Below the pieces are notes generated by a model. That model did not search any database, was not told the DNA's origin, and saw only the letters and a list, made by a program, of their open reading frames with translations. DNA of 64,000 nt from the NCBI RefSeq assembly GCF_021044755.1, contig NZ_JAJNOR010000010.1:1-64000 (forward strand), written 5' to 3'. Below, in pieces: positions 17,380-25,092 of the stretch (positions are counted from its first letter, which is position 1; each line of letters starts with the position of its first letter). This DNA is from Lientehia hominis. GTDB lineage: Bacteria > Bacillota > Clostridia > Lachnospirales > Lachnospiraceae. The position numbers and the translations under genes were made by a program.

Positions 17380-17895
17380 TCACATCCGCACTGCAAGCAC
17401 CACGCTGACTATGATCCCCACGAAAGTAGCCAAAAGCGCCCCTGGAAGCGTGTGCCTGGTCTTTTTGATCTTTACGCTCATAAAATACACACTCATGGTA
17501 TAAAAAACGGTCTCCGTACAGCTTAAGATAATGGATACCATTCTTCCGGAAAGGGAATCCGGTCCGAACTCCTTGAAGATATCCAGGGCAAGACCCGTAG
17601 CTGCCGAAGAGGAGAAAAGCTTCACCAGAATCACCGGAAGCACCTGGGAAGGGAGAAAAGAAGGAGAAATGATCTTTGACAAAAGGACAGCCAGCGTATC
17701 CAAAAAACCAGAAGCCCGGAGAACGCCGGTACCGATCATCAGCCCTACCAGCGTAGGAAGAATCCCCGCCACAGTCTTCAGGCCGTCCTTTGCCCCCCGT
17801 ATAAAATCCTCAAAAATGGGCCTGCCTGCAAGCAGCCCCTGAACCGCAATATAGCACACCACCATGGGGATGAGCAGATTGGAAAAATAAATCAT
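17380..17895 (-). CDS. spmB: Spore maturation protein B-like membrane protein
   Basis: 171-aa membrane protein of the nucleoside-recognition (Gate) family, close in length to Bacillus SpmB. Segments typical of SpmB include KDGLKTVAGILPTLVGLMIG, GVLRASGFLD and FGPDSLSGRMVSIILSCTET. SpmA and SpmB take part in spore-core dehydration in Bacillus. No spmA is adjacent. The ATG directly abuts the U-tract of a strong hairpin, and the only ribosome-site-like bases (GGGAG) lie in the hairpin's 3' arm. Confidence 0.85.
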   Translation of the reverse strand: MIYFSNLLIPMVVCYIAVQGLLAGRPIFEDFIRGAKDGLKTVAGILPTLVGLMIGTGVLRASGFLDTLAVLLSKIISPSFLPSQVLPVILVKLFSSSAATGLALDIFKEFGPDSLSGRMVSIILSCTETVFYTMSVYFMSVKIKKTRHTLPGALLATFVGIIVSVVLAVRM

Positions 17896-17936
17896 AAAAA
17901 GAACTCCCGCACACCATTTCTACATGGTATGCGGGA
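17893..17936 (-). terminator. Strong hairpin between FGGY kinase and spmB
   Basis: A 14-bp stem with one G-U pair: arms 17923-17936 and 17904-17917, 5-nt loop. On the minus strand it is followed by TTCTTTTT and then the spmB ATG. It should terminate the kinase transcript. Its 3' arm also contains GGGAG, 8 nt from the spmB start, so read-through mRNA would have a masked ribosome site. Confidence 0.85.
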
Positions 17937-18001
17937 GCCCGCCTCAGTCATTCCTGTTAAAGCCGTTGTCCGGCAGGATAATCGTTTCCGCAAGTATTTT
18001 T

Positions 18002-19612
18002 TTATAACCGGAGACAGTCCACGGCAGCTTTTTCGATTCTGATCCCTGCCTTATATGTTTCCATAAACGCCTCAAATCCCAGGATGTCTGCCGGGTCCGG
18101 AGACATGCGTACCTTGTCCTTTCCAAAGAATACCTTTTTATCCAAATAATCTTCCAGGCTTTCCCCTTCCTCTTTCTGAACCAGGTAGGCCGCCAGAAGA
18201 GCGATTCCCCAGGCTCCGCCTTCACCGGCCGTTTCCATCACAGATATATCTGCGTTCATGGCAGCCGCCAGAATTCTCTGTCCCACTCCTTTGGTCTTGA
18301 AAAGACCTCCGTGGGCCAGAATCTCATCCACCTTGACCTGTTCGCTCTGGAACAGAATATCCAGCCCCACCTTCAAAGCTCCCAGGGAAGAAAACAGATG
18401 CGTCCTCATAAAATTAGCCAGACTGAATTTACTTTCGGGGGTTCGAACAAATAAGGGCCTTCCCTCTTCAAGGCCGGTGATATTCTCTCCTGACAGATAG
18501 CCATAGGAAAGAAGGCCTCCGCAGTCGCTGTCCCCTTCCAGAGCCTTATGATACAGAGCAGAATAAATCTTCGTCATGTCCGCTTCCACTCCCATGCACT
18601 CCGCGAATTCCCGGAACAATCCCACCCAGGCGTTCAGATCCGAAGTACAGTTGTTGGCATGCACCATGGCGACCAGATTTCCGGAAGGCGTCGTCACTAA
18701 GTCTATTTCCGGATATACCTTTTTCAGTTCCTTTTCCAGCACGATCATGGAAAAAACAGAGGTTCCCGCAGATACGTTTCCGGTACGCTTCGCCACGCTG
18801 TTGGTAGCCGTCATCCCAGTGCCTGCATCGCCCTCGGGAGGACACAGCGGAATTTCTGCTGAAAGCTCCCCGCTGGGATCCAGAAGTCTGGCCCCTTCTT
18901 CTGTGAGGACTCCTGCCGCCTCCCCGGCAAGGCGTATCTGCGGCAGGATATCCGAAAGTCTCCACGGAAGCTTCTGTTCCTCCGCGAGACGGTCAAAGGC
19001 CGCCATCATCCTCCTGTCATATTCCTTTTTTTCCGTATCGATCGGGAACATACCAGAGGCGTCCCCGATGCCCAGCACCCGCTCGCCTGACAGCTTCCAG
19101 TGAATATATCCAGCCAAAGTCGTAATAAAGTCGATTTGCTCCACATGGGCTTCCCCATTCAGCATCGCCTGATACAGATGAGCGATGCTCCATCTTTGGG
19201 GAATATTGTAGTGAAACAGCTCTGTGAGCTTTTTTGCAGCCTCTCCCGTATTGCTGTTTCTCCAGGTACGAAACGGTACCATGAGCTTCCCCTGACCATC
19301 AAAAGCCATATAACCGTGCATCATGGCGCTGAATCCGATAGCTCCCACCGTACGGAGAGTCTCTCCATATTGGTCCTTTACTTCATCCGCCATCTTCCGA
19401 TAACAGTCCTGAAGCCCCGTCCAGATGTCTTCCAGCGTATAGGTCCAGAACCCGTCCTTATAGCGGTTCTCCCAGTCATGACTTCCCGATGCCAGAGGCG
19501 TATGATCCTTCCCGATCAGCACTGCCTTGATCCTGGTCGACCCAAATTCGATGCCCAGGACCGTTTTCCCGCTTACGATCTCTTCTTTTACCATGTTCCG
19601 ATTCTCCATCAT
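18002..19612 (-). CDS. FGGY-family carbohydrate kinase
   Basis: ATP-dependent sugar kinase, 536 aa, two actin-like domains. The N-terminal phosphate loop is [13 protein letters not shown] and the second nucleotide-binding stretch is [20 protein letters not shown]. The C-terminal half resembles ribulokinase and xylulokinase relatives, but the sugar cannot be assigned. The ATG at 19612 has GGGAGAGGG upstream; a TTG six codons earlier lacks one. No transporter, isomerase or sugar regulator is adjacent, so it is an orphan kinase here. Confidence 0.85.
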   Translation of the reverse strand: MMENRNMVKEEIVSGKTVLGIEFGSTRIKAVLIGKDHTPLASGSHDWENRYKDGFWTYTLEDIWTGLQDCYRKMADEVKDQYGETLRTVGAIGFSAMMHGYMAFDGQGKLMVPFRTWRNSNTGEAAKKLTELFHYNIPQRWSIAHLYQAMLNGEAHVEQIDFITTLAGYIHWKLSGERVLGIGDASGMFPIDTEKKEYDRRMMAAFDRLAEEQKLPWRLSDILPQIRLAGEAAGVLTEEGARLLDPSGELSAEIPLCPPEGDAGTGMTATNSVAKRTGNVSAGTSVFSMIVLEKELKKVYPEIDLVTTPSGNLVAMVHANNCTSDLNAWVGLFREFAECMGVEADMTKIYSALYHKALEGDSDCGGLLSYGYLSGENITGLEEGRPLFVRTPESKFSLANFMRTHLFSSLGALKVGLDILFQSEQVKVDEILAHGGLFKTKGVGQRILAAAMNADISVMETAGEGGAWGIALLAAYLVQKEEGESLEDYLDKKVFFGKDKVRMSPDPADILGFEAFMETYKAGIRIEKAAVDCLRL

Positions 19613-19742
19613 ATGCGTACCCTCTCCCAACTTTTGATTTTCCTATTCAGTCCGCCTTTTCTATGGCTTCCCACTGACCCCAGTGTACCATATTTTCGAG
19701 ATTTTGTATAGAAAGCTCCGCTGAAGAGCCGAAAGGCACATT

Positions 19743-19997
19743 TTAAAATTCTCTCAGCACAAGGTCCGTTTCTCCTGGATTCATGGCAACCTCCACCCTC
19801 AGGACTTTGGGGTGACCCCGGAATTCCTTCCGCACCATATCCTTCAAAGACGTCCCGTTATGATAGCCGTGTATGACCCGGATGCGGTATATGTCGCCGC
19901 CTGCCCGCTTTAATCTGCCCGCGATCAGGTTCTTTGCCTGGAAACGGTTCATGCCATGGATATCTACCTCCACAATCCCCATTGAAAGCCCTGCCAT
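19743..19997 (-). CDS. Small Smr-domain protein
   Basis: 84-aa protein that is essentially one Smr (small MutS-related) domain: VDIHGMNRFQAK at the start, then RVIHGYHNGTSLKDMVRKEF, the HGxGxG-like loop region. Smr domains bind or nick nucleic acid in other proteins; no role is known for such stand-alone bacterial forms. GAGGAGG lies upstream. It follows the TetR/RND operon by about 30 nt in the same direction and may be read with it. Confidence 0.8.
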   Translation of the reverse strand: MAGLSMGIVEVDIHGMNRFQAKNLIAGRLKRAGGDIYRIRVIHGYHNGTSLKDMVRKEFRGHPKVLRVEVAMNPGETDLVLREF

Positions 19998-20027
19998 ATC
20001 TGTGCCTTCCTCCTCTGTTTTATTTTC

Positions 20028-20645
20028 TCAGTCCTTTTTAAACGCCACGATCAAAAGCTTTTTTGAATACGCTTTGACCTCTTCCCACGGCGTATCCTTA
20101 AATTCCTCCTGTTTCTTGCCGTACATCAGCACCGGAGCGATGGCACTGTACAGTATGGAGCGCCTTGCCAGATGGCTTCCGCGGCTTTCCAGGACGCCGT
20201 CTCTCTGCCCTGCTTCCAGAAGAGTATTCATGACCCTGGCTGCGGTATCGTCTCCGCAGCACGTCTCCCTGTGAAGCCGCATCAGTTCTTCCTTCAGTCT
20301 CTCCGGCATTTTATCCCCACTTATGAAATCGATCATCAATATGGACTGTGCTGCCGGAGAACGTACCCATTCCAGAACCATATCCCACTTTTGATCAAAG
20401 CTCTCCGCCTTTTCTACTCTTTCACAGAGAGCGGAGGCCTCCTGTCCGATGGACCAGATCACGGCTTCGGCGATCAGCTGATCCTTCGTGCGGAAATATT
20501 CATAGATCGTACCTTTCGGAATACCGGACGCCTCGGAAATCTCTCCCATACGGATAAGCCCTAAATCCTTTCCTCCAACGTAAATATTCCAGACACTGCC
20601 ATAGATGGCCTCTTTTTTACCGGACAATTCCTTTTCTTTAGTCAT
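20028..20645 (-). CDS. TetR-family regulator of the RND efflux operon
   Basis: 205-aa regulator. The helix-turn-helix includes MGEISEASGIPKGTIYEYFR near residues 33-52; the rest is a helical ligand domain. The ATG at 20645 overlaps the stop codon of the RND gene by 8 bp, so the two are translationally coupled. A near-perfect 22-bp palindrome just downstream of the RND operon -10 is the likely binding site, giving autorepression with the pump. Confidence 0.86.
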   Translation of the reverse strand: MTKEKELSGKKEAIYGSVWNIYVGGKDLGLIRMGEISEASGIPKGTIYEYFRTKDQLIAEAVIWSIGQEASALCERVEKAESFDQKWDMVLEWVRSPAAQSILMIDFISGDKMPERLKEELMRLHRETCCGDDTAARVMNTLLEAGQRDGVLESRGSHLARRSILYSAIAPVLMYGKKQEEFKDTPWEEVKAYSKKLLIVAFKKD

Positions 20646-23600
20646 CCAATACCACCAGCTCTTCTTCCTTAATGACCCGCATTTCCCTGCGGTTGAAAAT
20701 ATCATACAGCACCGGCACCACAAACAGCGTCATAAGTGTCGCGTAAGTGAGTCCGCCGATGGTAACGATTGCCACAGGCTGCATCATTTCAGCTCCGGTC
20801 CCAACTCCGATCGCCATAGTCAGAAGACCGAGTATTGTCGTGACGGCCGTCATCAAAATAGGTCGCATACGGGTCACGCCGGCCTCTACGATGGCCTTCC
20901 TCTTATCGGTCCCCTCTCTTCTCAGCTGATTGATGTAATCCACCAGCACGATGCCGTTATTTACAATGATCCCTGCCAGCATGACAAATCCTATCATCGC
21001 AATGACGCTGACCTCTTTTCCGGTCAGGAACAGGCCCAGGAAACCGCCTGTAAACGCCAGAGGAATCGTGAACATAACGATAAAGGGCGACAACAGGGAC
21101 TGGAATTGGGCTACCATGATCAGATAAATGAAAGCGACAGCGATAAGCAGCATCTTGATCAGCTGGCCCATGGCTTCCATGACAGTCTCATTTTCACCTG
21201 CGAACACCAGGCTGCAGCCTTCGGGGAGCTGGAAATCCTCAAACTCTTTTTCCACTTCCCGGCTCACGATGCCCACATTGTAGCCGTCGGCTATCTGGCC
21301 GCTTACGGTCACATAACGCCTCTGGCTCTCTCTGTTAATGGAAGAAAGGCTCTGCGCGTCCTCTACCGCCGCAATGTCCTTGAGAGCGATCTCCTTCTCT
21401 GTACCGTCCATACCGGTCACCGTGAATACATAGTTCCGGATATCCTCCGTAGTCATATTTTCCATTGAAGCGTCGTCCACGATCACAGGATAATCGCCTG
21501 AATTCTCCGTGAGCTCCGTCGCCTCGCTGCTGGATCTCAAAGCTTTCTGCAGATCCATATAGGCCTGGGCCACCGTAACTCCCTGAAGCATGGCCTTTTC
21601 CTTATCTATCACAATACGAAGCTCGGGAGTCGGATCGATGATCCCGTCATCCACCTCTGTGACGCCGTCCATGGATGCAAGCTTTTCGGCAGCTGACTTA
21701 GCCGCCTCCTGCAGCGCGTCCAGATCCTGCCCTTCAATCTTCATGGTTATGCCGGAGCCTCCTAATGCGCTGATATCCATGGAGGAGCCATTTGCAGTGA
21801 CCTCACAGTCCAGATCTGCACATGCTTCTTCAATCATTCCGGCGATTTTCTGGCTGGAGACTGTCTTTTCCTCCTCCAGAATCGCATATATGGAAACGCT
21901 CTCCGAAGAACTCCCGCCTGACATGGAGGACATCATCCCTCCGCCTCCCATCATGGCTCCAACTGTTTCCACACCGTCCACGGACATGATCCGTTCGATC
22001 ACCTCATCCGCCATTTCTTTGGTATCTTCCGTACCGGAGCCCTCCGGCATGGAGAGGGAAACAGAAATCTGTGTGCTGTCCATGGCAGGCATATAGGAGG
22101 TTCCTCGACTCATACTCGCGATCACACTGAACACCAGCATTCCGACAGCCGCAAGAAGAGTCACCACGCGGTGTCTGAGACACCAGCTTACGGCCTTTTC
22201 ATATCCCTTCAGCATAAAATCAAACCATTTATGGGACTTCTCCTTCTGCTTTTTCAGCATTCCGGAAGCCATGGCGGGCACCAGCGTCACGGCCACGATC
22301 AGGCTGGCAACCAGTGAATAGGTGATCGTAAGCGCCATATCCGTAAACAGCTGCCTGGTCATTCCCTTAATAAATACGATCGGCAGGAACACACTGACCG
22401 TCGTGAGTGTGGAAGAGGTGATGGCCCCCGCCACCTGTACAGTGCCGCTGACCGCCGCCTGTATCGCAGTGGCTCCTTTATTCCTAAGCCGGTAAATGTT
22501 CTCAATGACTACTACGGAATTGTCCACCAGCATTCCCACGCCCACTGCAAGACCAGAAAGAGAGATCATATTCAGCGTGACACCGGAAAAGTACATCAGC
22601 ACGATTGCAAAAATCACACTGATAGGGATTGAGCAGGCAATGATGATCGTCGGCCTCAGATCCTTCAGGAAAAACAGAAGGATGAGAATGGCAAGGATCG
22701 CTCCATACAGAAGATTGTTGAGTACGGAGTCCACCACCAGATGAATATAATCCCCCTGGTTCGACAGCATGGTAAAATGCAGCCCGTCATGGCTGTTCTC
22801 CAGCTCCTCAAACTTCTTCTGGACAGCTTCCGCCACATCCGCGGTAGCATAAGTCGGCTGCTTTTCTATGGAAAGGACCACACCGTCATTTCCGTTAATT
22901 TTCGCATAAATATCCGCGCTGTTGTCACTTTTATAGACATCTGCCACGTCTGACAGGCGAACCGGCTCCATTCCTTCCACATCCGGGTCAAAGAGTACCA
23001 GATTTTCAAGTTCCTCTACATCCTCCAGCTTATTTCCCACCCGGACCAGGTACTGTATGCCGTCCTCTGTCACATAGCCGGCGGGCATGGAGAAGTTCTG
23101 TGCCGTCAGAATCTGGGATATCATATCCACCGTCAGTTTATCGGTCACATCCGCGGCATCAAGAGCACTTTCCCTGGAAGAATCAAAGGTCTTTCGCTGT
23201 TCATCCAGTTCCTTTTCTCCGTCCTCCAGCTGCCGTTTTGCATCTGCCAGCTGTGATTCTGCCTCATATTTGGTCATCCCTGCTTCCTGTGCCTTGGCGA
23301 TCAGGGTATTCTTCGCAGAAGTCAGCTGCTCCCTGGTGGAAGCCAGCTGGTTCTTCCCTGCCCGGAGCGCTTGGATCCCCTCCAGGGCAGATGTGATCTG
23401 GTCCGCTGTTCCTTCCTTCTTTATCTTATCAATCTGAGCGACGGCCGCTTCCGCTTCTGTCTTCTTCGAAGCCAGCTCTTCTCTCTGGGAAGTCAGATCT
23501 GCTTTTGCAGCCGTGAGCTCCGCCAGCTTCGAAAGATACAAATCGACGCCGGCTTTTAACGCCGCCGCTCTTGCGGCCGTCTCCGCATATCCGGGAGTAT

Positions 23601-24702
23601 CCTCGGGTATCAGCAGATTGCCGCCGTCATCGATGATTCCCTGGGCTTTCATAGCCTCAAAGCCGTCTCTGGCCGCCTTTAAATCCGGCTGTTCCTCCAG
23701 AGCCATCTTACCGGCCTCCACCTGTTCAAGCCCATCGTCTATCTGCGAAATCCCCGTCTCCAGCTGGGGGAGTCCCTCCTTTATGGAAGCTTCCTGGGAA
23801 AGGAGGCTGTTTATCTGTTCCAGAGATGAAGTAAGTCCCGCTTCCATCTCGTCTATGCTCTGATATCCTGCCTGGGAAAGAGCCTCGCTTTCCTTTGAAG
23901 CCAGCTCCTTTTCCGCATTTTCCAGAGCAATCTCCCCCTGAAGGATCTGCATCCTGGCCTCGCTGAGCGCCTGGTCCGCCTGTACCATCCCGCTCTGGAG
24001 CTGAGACGTTTGATTCTCCAGCTCGGCCTTTCCCTCTGAAATCTTATCCTCTGCTTCATTGAGCGCATCCTCCGCCTCAGACAGGGAATCAGATATGGAG
24101 GATTTCAGACGATCATTGACCTTCTCCACCTGGTCATCCCGGATGACGACGTTCACCTGCTCCTCCAGAAGGCCCGACGCGCTGACGCTGGCCACGCCGT
24201 CGACTCCCTCCAGAGCAGGCTGAACCGTCTCTTCCACATACTTGGAGATATCGGCCACTCCCATATCATCCGCATCCACAGAAGCTACCACGATGGGAAG
24301 CATATCCGGATTGATCTTCATTATGATGGGTGAGGAAACCGTATCATCCCAATAGCCTTCGATCTGGTCCAGCTTCTCCCTCACATCCACCGTTATGGAA
24401 TCCATGTCCACGTCATCGTTGAACTCCAGGATCACGAGAGATACATTCTCGCTGGATGTGGAACTCACTTCCTTTATATTGTTAAGTGTTGCCATGGACT
24501 GCTCTACCGGCTTTGTCACAGTCGTTTCCACTTCCTCCGGGCTCGCTCCCGGATACGTGGTCACGACCACCGCATAAGGCAGGTTGATACTGGGCAAAAG
24601 ATCCGGCGTCATCTCTGTAAATGACACCACCCCCAGAATCAAAATCAGCACCACGGCCACAAAAACCGTCATGGGCTTCTTCACACTGAATTTCGCAATC
24701 AT
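20638..24702 (-). CDS. RND efflux permease with long coiled-coil insertion
   Basis: 1354-aa inner-membrane proton-driven exporter of the HAE1/AcrB type. Landmarks: N-terminal helix and porter start (PSINLPYAVVVTTYPGAS), central helices with GVGMLVDNSVVVIENIYR, a second porter half, and C-terminal helices with AGIIVNNGIVLVDYINQLR. Between DDQVEKVNDRL (about 198) and TVDMISQIL (about 525) lies an extra stretch of about 320 residues rich in Glu, Gln, Ala and Leu, predicted coiled coil. No membrane-fusion protein gene is adjacent. AGGAGG precedes the ATG. First gene of the operon with TetR. Confidence 0.92.
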   Translation of the reverse strand: MIAKFSVKKPMTVFVAVVLILILGVVSFTEMTPDLLPSINLPYAVVVTTYPGASPEEVETTVTKPVEQSMATLNNIKEVSSTSSENVSLVILEFNDDVDMDSITVDVREKLDQIEGYWDDTVSSPIIMKINPDMLPIVVASVDADDMGVADISKYVEETVQPALEGVDGVASVSASGLLEEQVNVVIRDDQVEKVNDRLKSSISDSLSEAEDALNEAEDKISEGKAELENQTSQLQSGMVQADQALSEARMQILQGEIALENAEKELASKESEALSQAGYQSIDEMEAGLTSSLEQINSLLSQEASIKEGLPQLETGISQIDDGLEQVEAGKMALEEQPDLKAARDGFEAMKAQGIIDDGGNLLIPEDTPGYAETAARAAALKAGVDLYLSKLAELTAAKADLTSQREELASKKTEAEAAVAQIDKIKKEGTADQITSALEGIQALRAGKNQLASTREQLTSAKNTLIAKAQEAGMTKYEAESQLADAKRQLEDGEKELDEQRKTFDSSRESALDAADVTDKLTVDMISQILTAQNFSMPAGYVTEDGIQYLVRVGNKLEDVEELENLVLFDPDVEGMEPVRLSDVADVYKSDNSADIYAKINGNDGVVLSIEKQPTYATADVAEAVQKKFEELENSHDGLHFTMLSNQGDYIHLVVDSVLNNLLYGAILAILILLFFLKDLRPTIIIACSIPISVIFAIVLMYFSGVTLNMISLSGLAVGVGMLVDNSVVVIENIYRLRNKGATAIQAAVSGTVQVAGAITSSTLTTVSVFLPIVFIKGMTRQLFTDMALTITYSLVASLIVAVTLVPAMASGMLKKQKEKSHKWFDFMLKGYEKAVSWCLRHRVVTLLAAVGMLVFSVIASMSRGTSYMPAMDSTQISVSLSMPEGSGTEDTKEMADEVIERIMSVDGVETVGAMMGGGGMMSSMSGGSSSESVSIYAILEEEKTVSSQKIAGMIEEACADLDCEVTANGSSMDISALGGSGITMKIEGQDLDALQEAAKSAAEKLASMDGVTEVDDGIIDPTPELRIVIDKEKAMLQGVTVAQAYMDLQKALRSSSEATELTENSGDYPVIVDDASMENMTTEDIRNYVFTVTGMDGTEKEIALKDIAAVEDAQSLSSINRESQRRYVTVSGQIADGYNVGIVSREVEKEFEDFQLPEGCSLVFAGENETVMEAMGQLIKMLLIAVAFIYLIMVAQFQSLLSPFIVMFTIPLAFTGGFLGLFLTGKEVSVIAMIGFVMLAGIIVNNGIVLVDYINQLRREGTDKRKAIVEAGVTRMRPILMTAVTTILGLLTMAIGVGTGAEMMQPVAIVTIGGLTYATLMTLFVVPVLYDIFNRREMRVIKEEELVVLDD

Positions 24703-24773
24703 CGTCTAATCCTCCTGATGTTTGTTTCTGCTTATAAAAGAACAAAATGGGAAGCCTTCCTGTGAAACAAAAA

Positions 24774-24838
24774 AGCCGACCGGCTAGTCGGTCGGCTTCC
24801 CTGAAACAAATTATATGCTCCAATCCAGTGAAAGTCAA
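24774..24838 (-). promoter_or_regulatory. RND operon promoter and TetR operator
   Basis: On the minus strand TTGACT (24838-24833), a 17-nt spacer and TATAAT (24815-24810). About 15 nt downstream lies a 22-bp palindrome, 24774-24795, GCCGACC...GGTCGGC around a central CTAG, with one mismatched pair. This is typical of a TetR operator and would overlap the transcription start region. Confidence 0.85.
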
Positions 24839-24885
24839 TTTCTCAAATTATCAAATTTTTATAAATTTTTTCATAAACACGAATT

Positions 24886-25092
24886 TTATTGAATCTCGCC
24901 GGGTTCGAAGCCGGCCTCTACGATGGCTGCCTTCAGGGTTTCATCTGCCACCTCTTTTTCAATGGTGATCTCTGCCAGCTTCTTTTCCAGATCCACCACA
25001 GCCGTCACGCCGTCTATAGCGTTCAGCGCTTTCTCCGCACTCATTTTACAGTGGTTGCAGCTCATTCCTTCAATCTTCATGATTTTCTTCAT
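24886..25092 (-). other. Possible internally translated CopZ-like chaperone (in frame within copA)
   Basis: In-frame ATG at 25092 preceded by AAAAAAGGAG with an 11-nt spacer. The product would be 68 aa with one HMA fold: metal site GMSCNHC near the N terminus and end GFEPGEIQ, the size and form of free CopZ. Separate translation is a hypothesis; the full-length fusion is the default reading. Confidence 0.4.

Noticed and set aside
24886..24920. GGGTTCGAAGCC resembling a tRNA T-loop
   Set aside because: It is the coding sequence for the end of copA, and no tRNA cloverleaf can be drawn around it.
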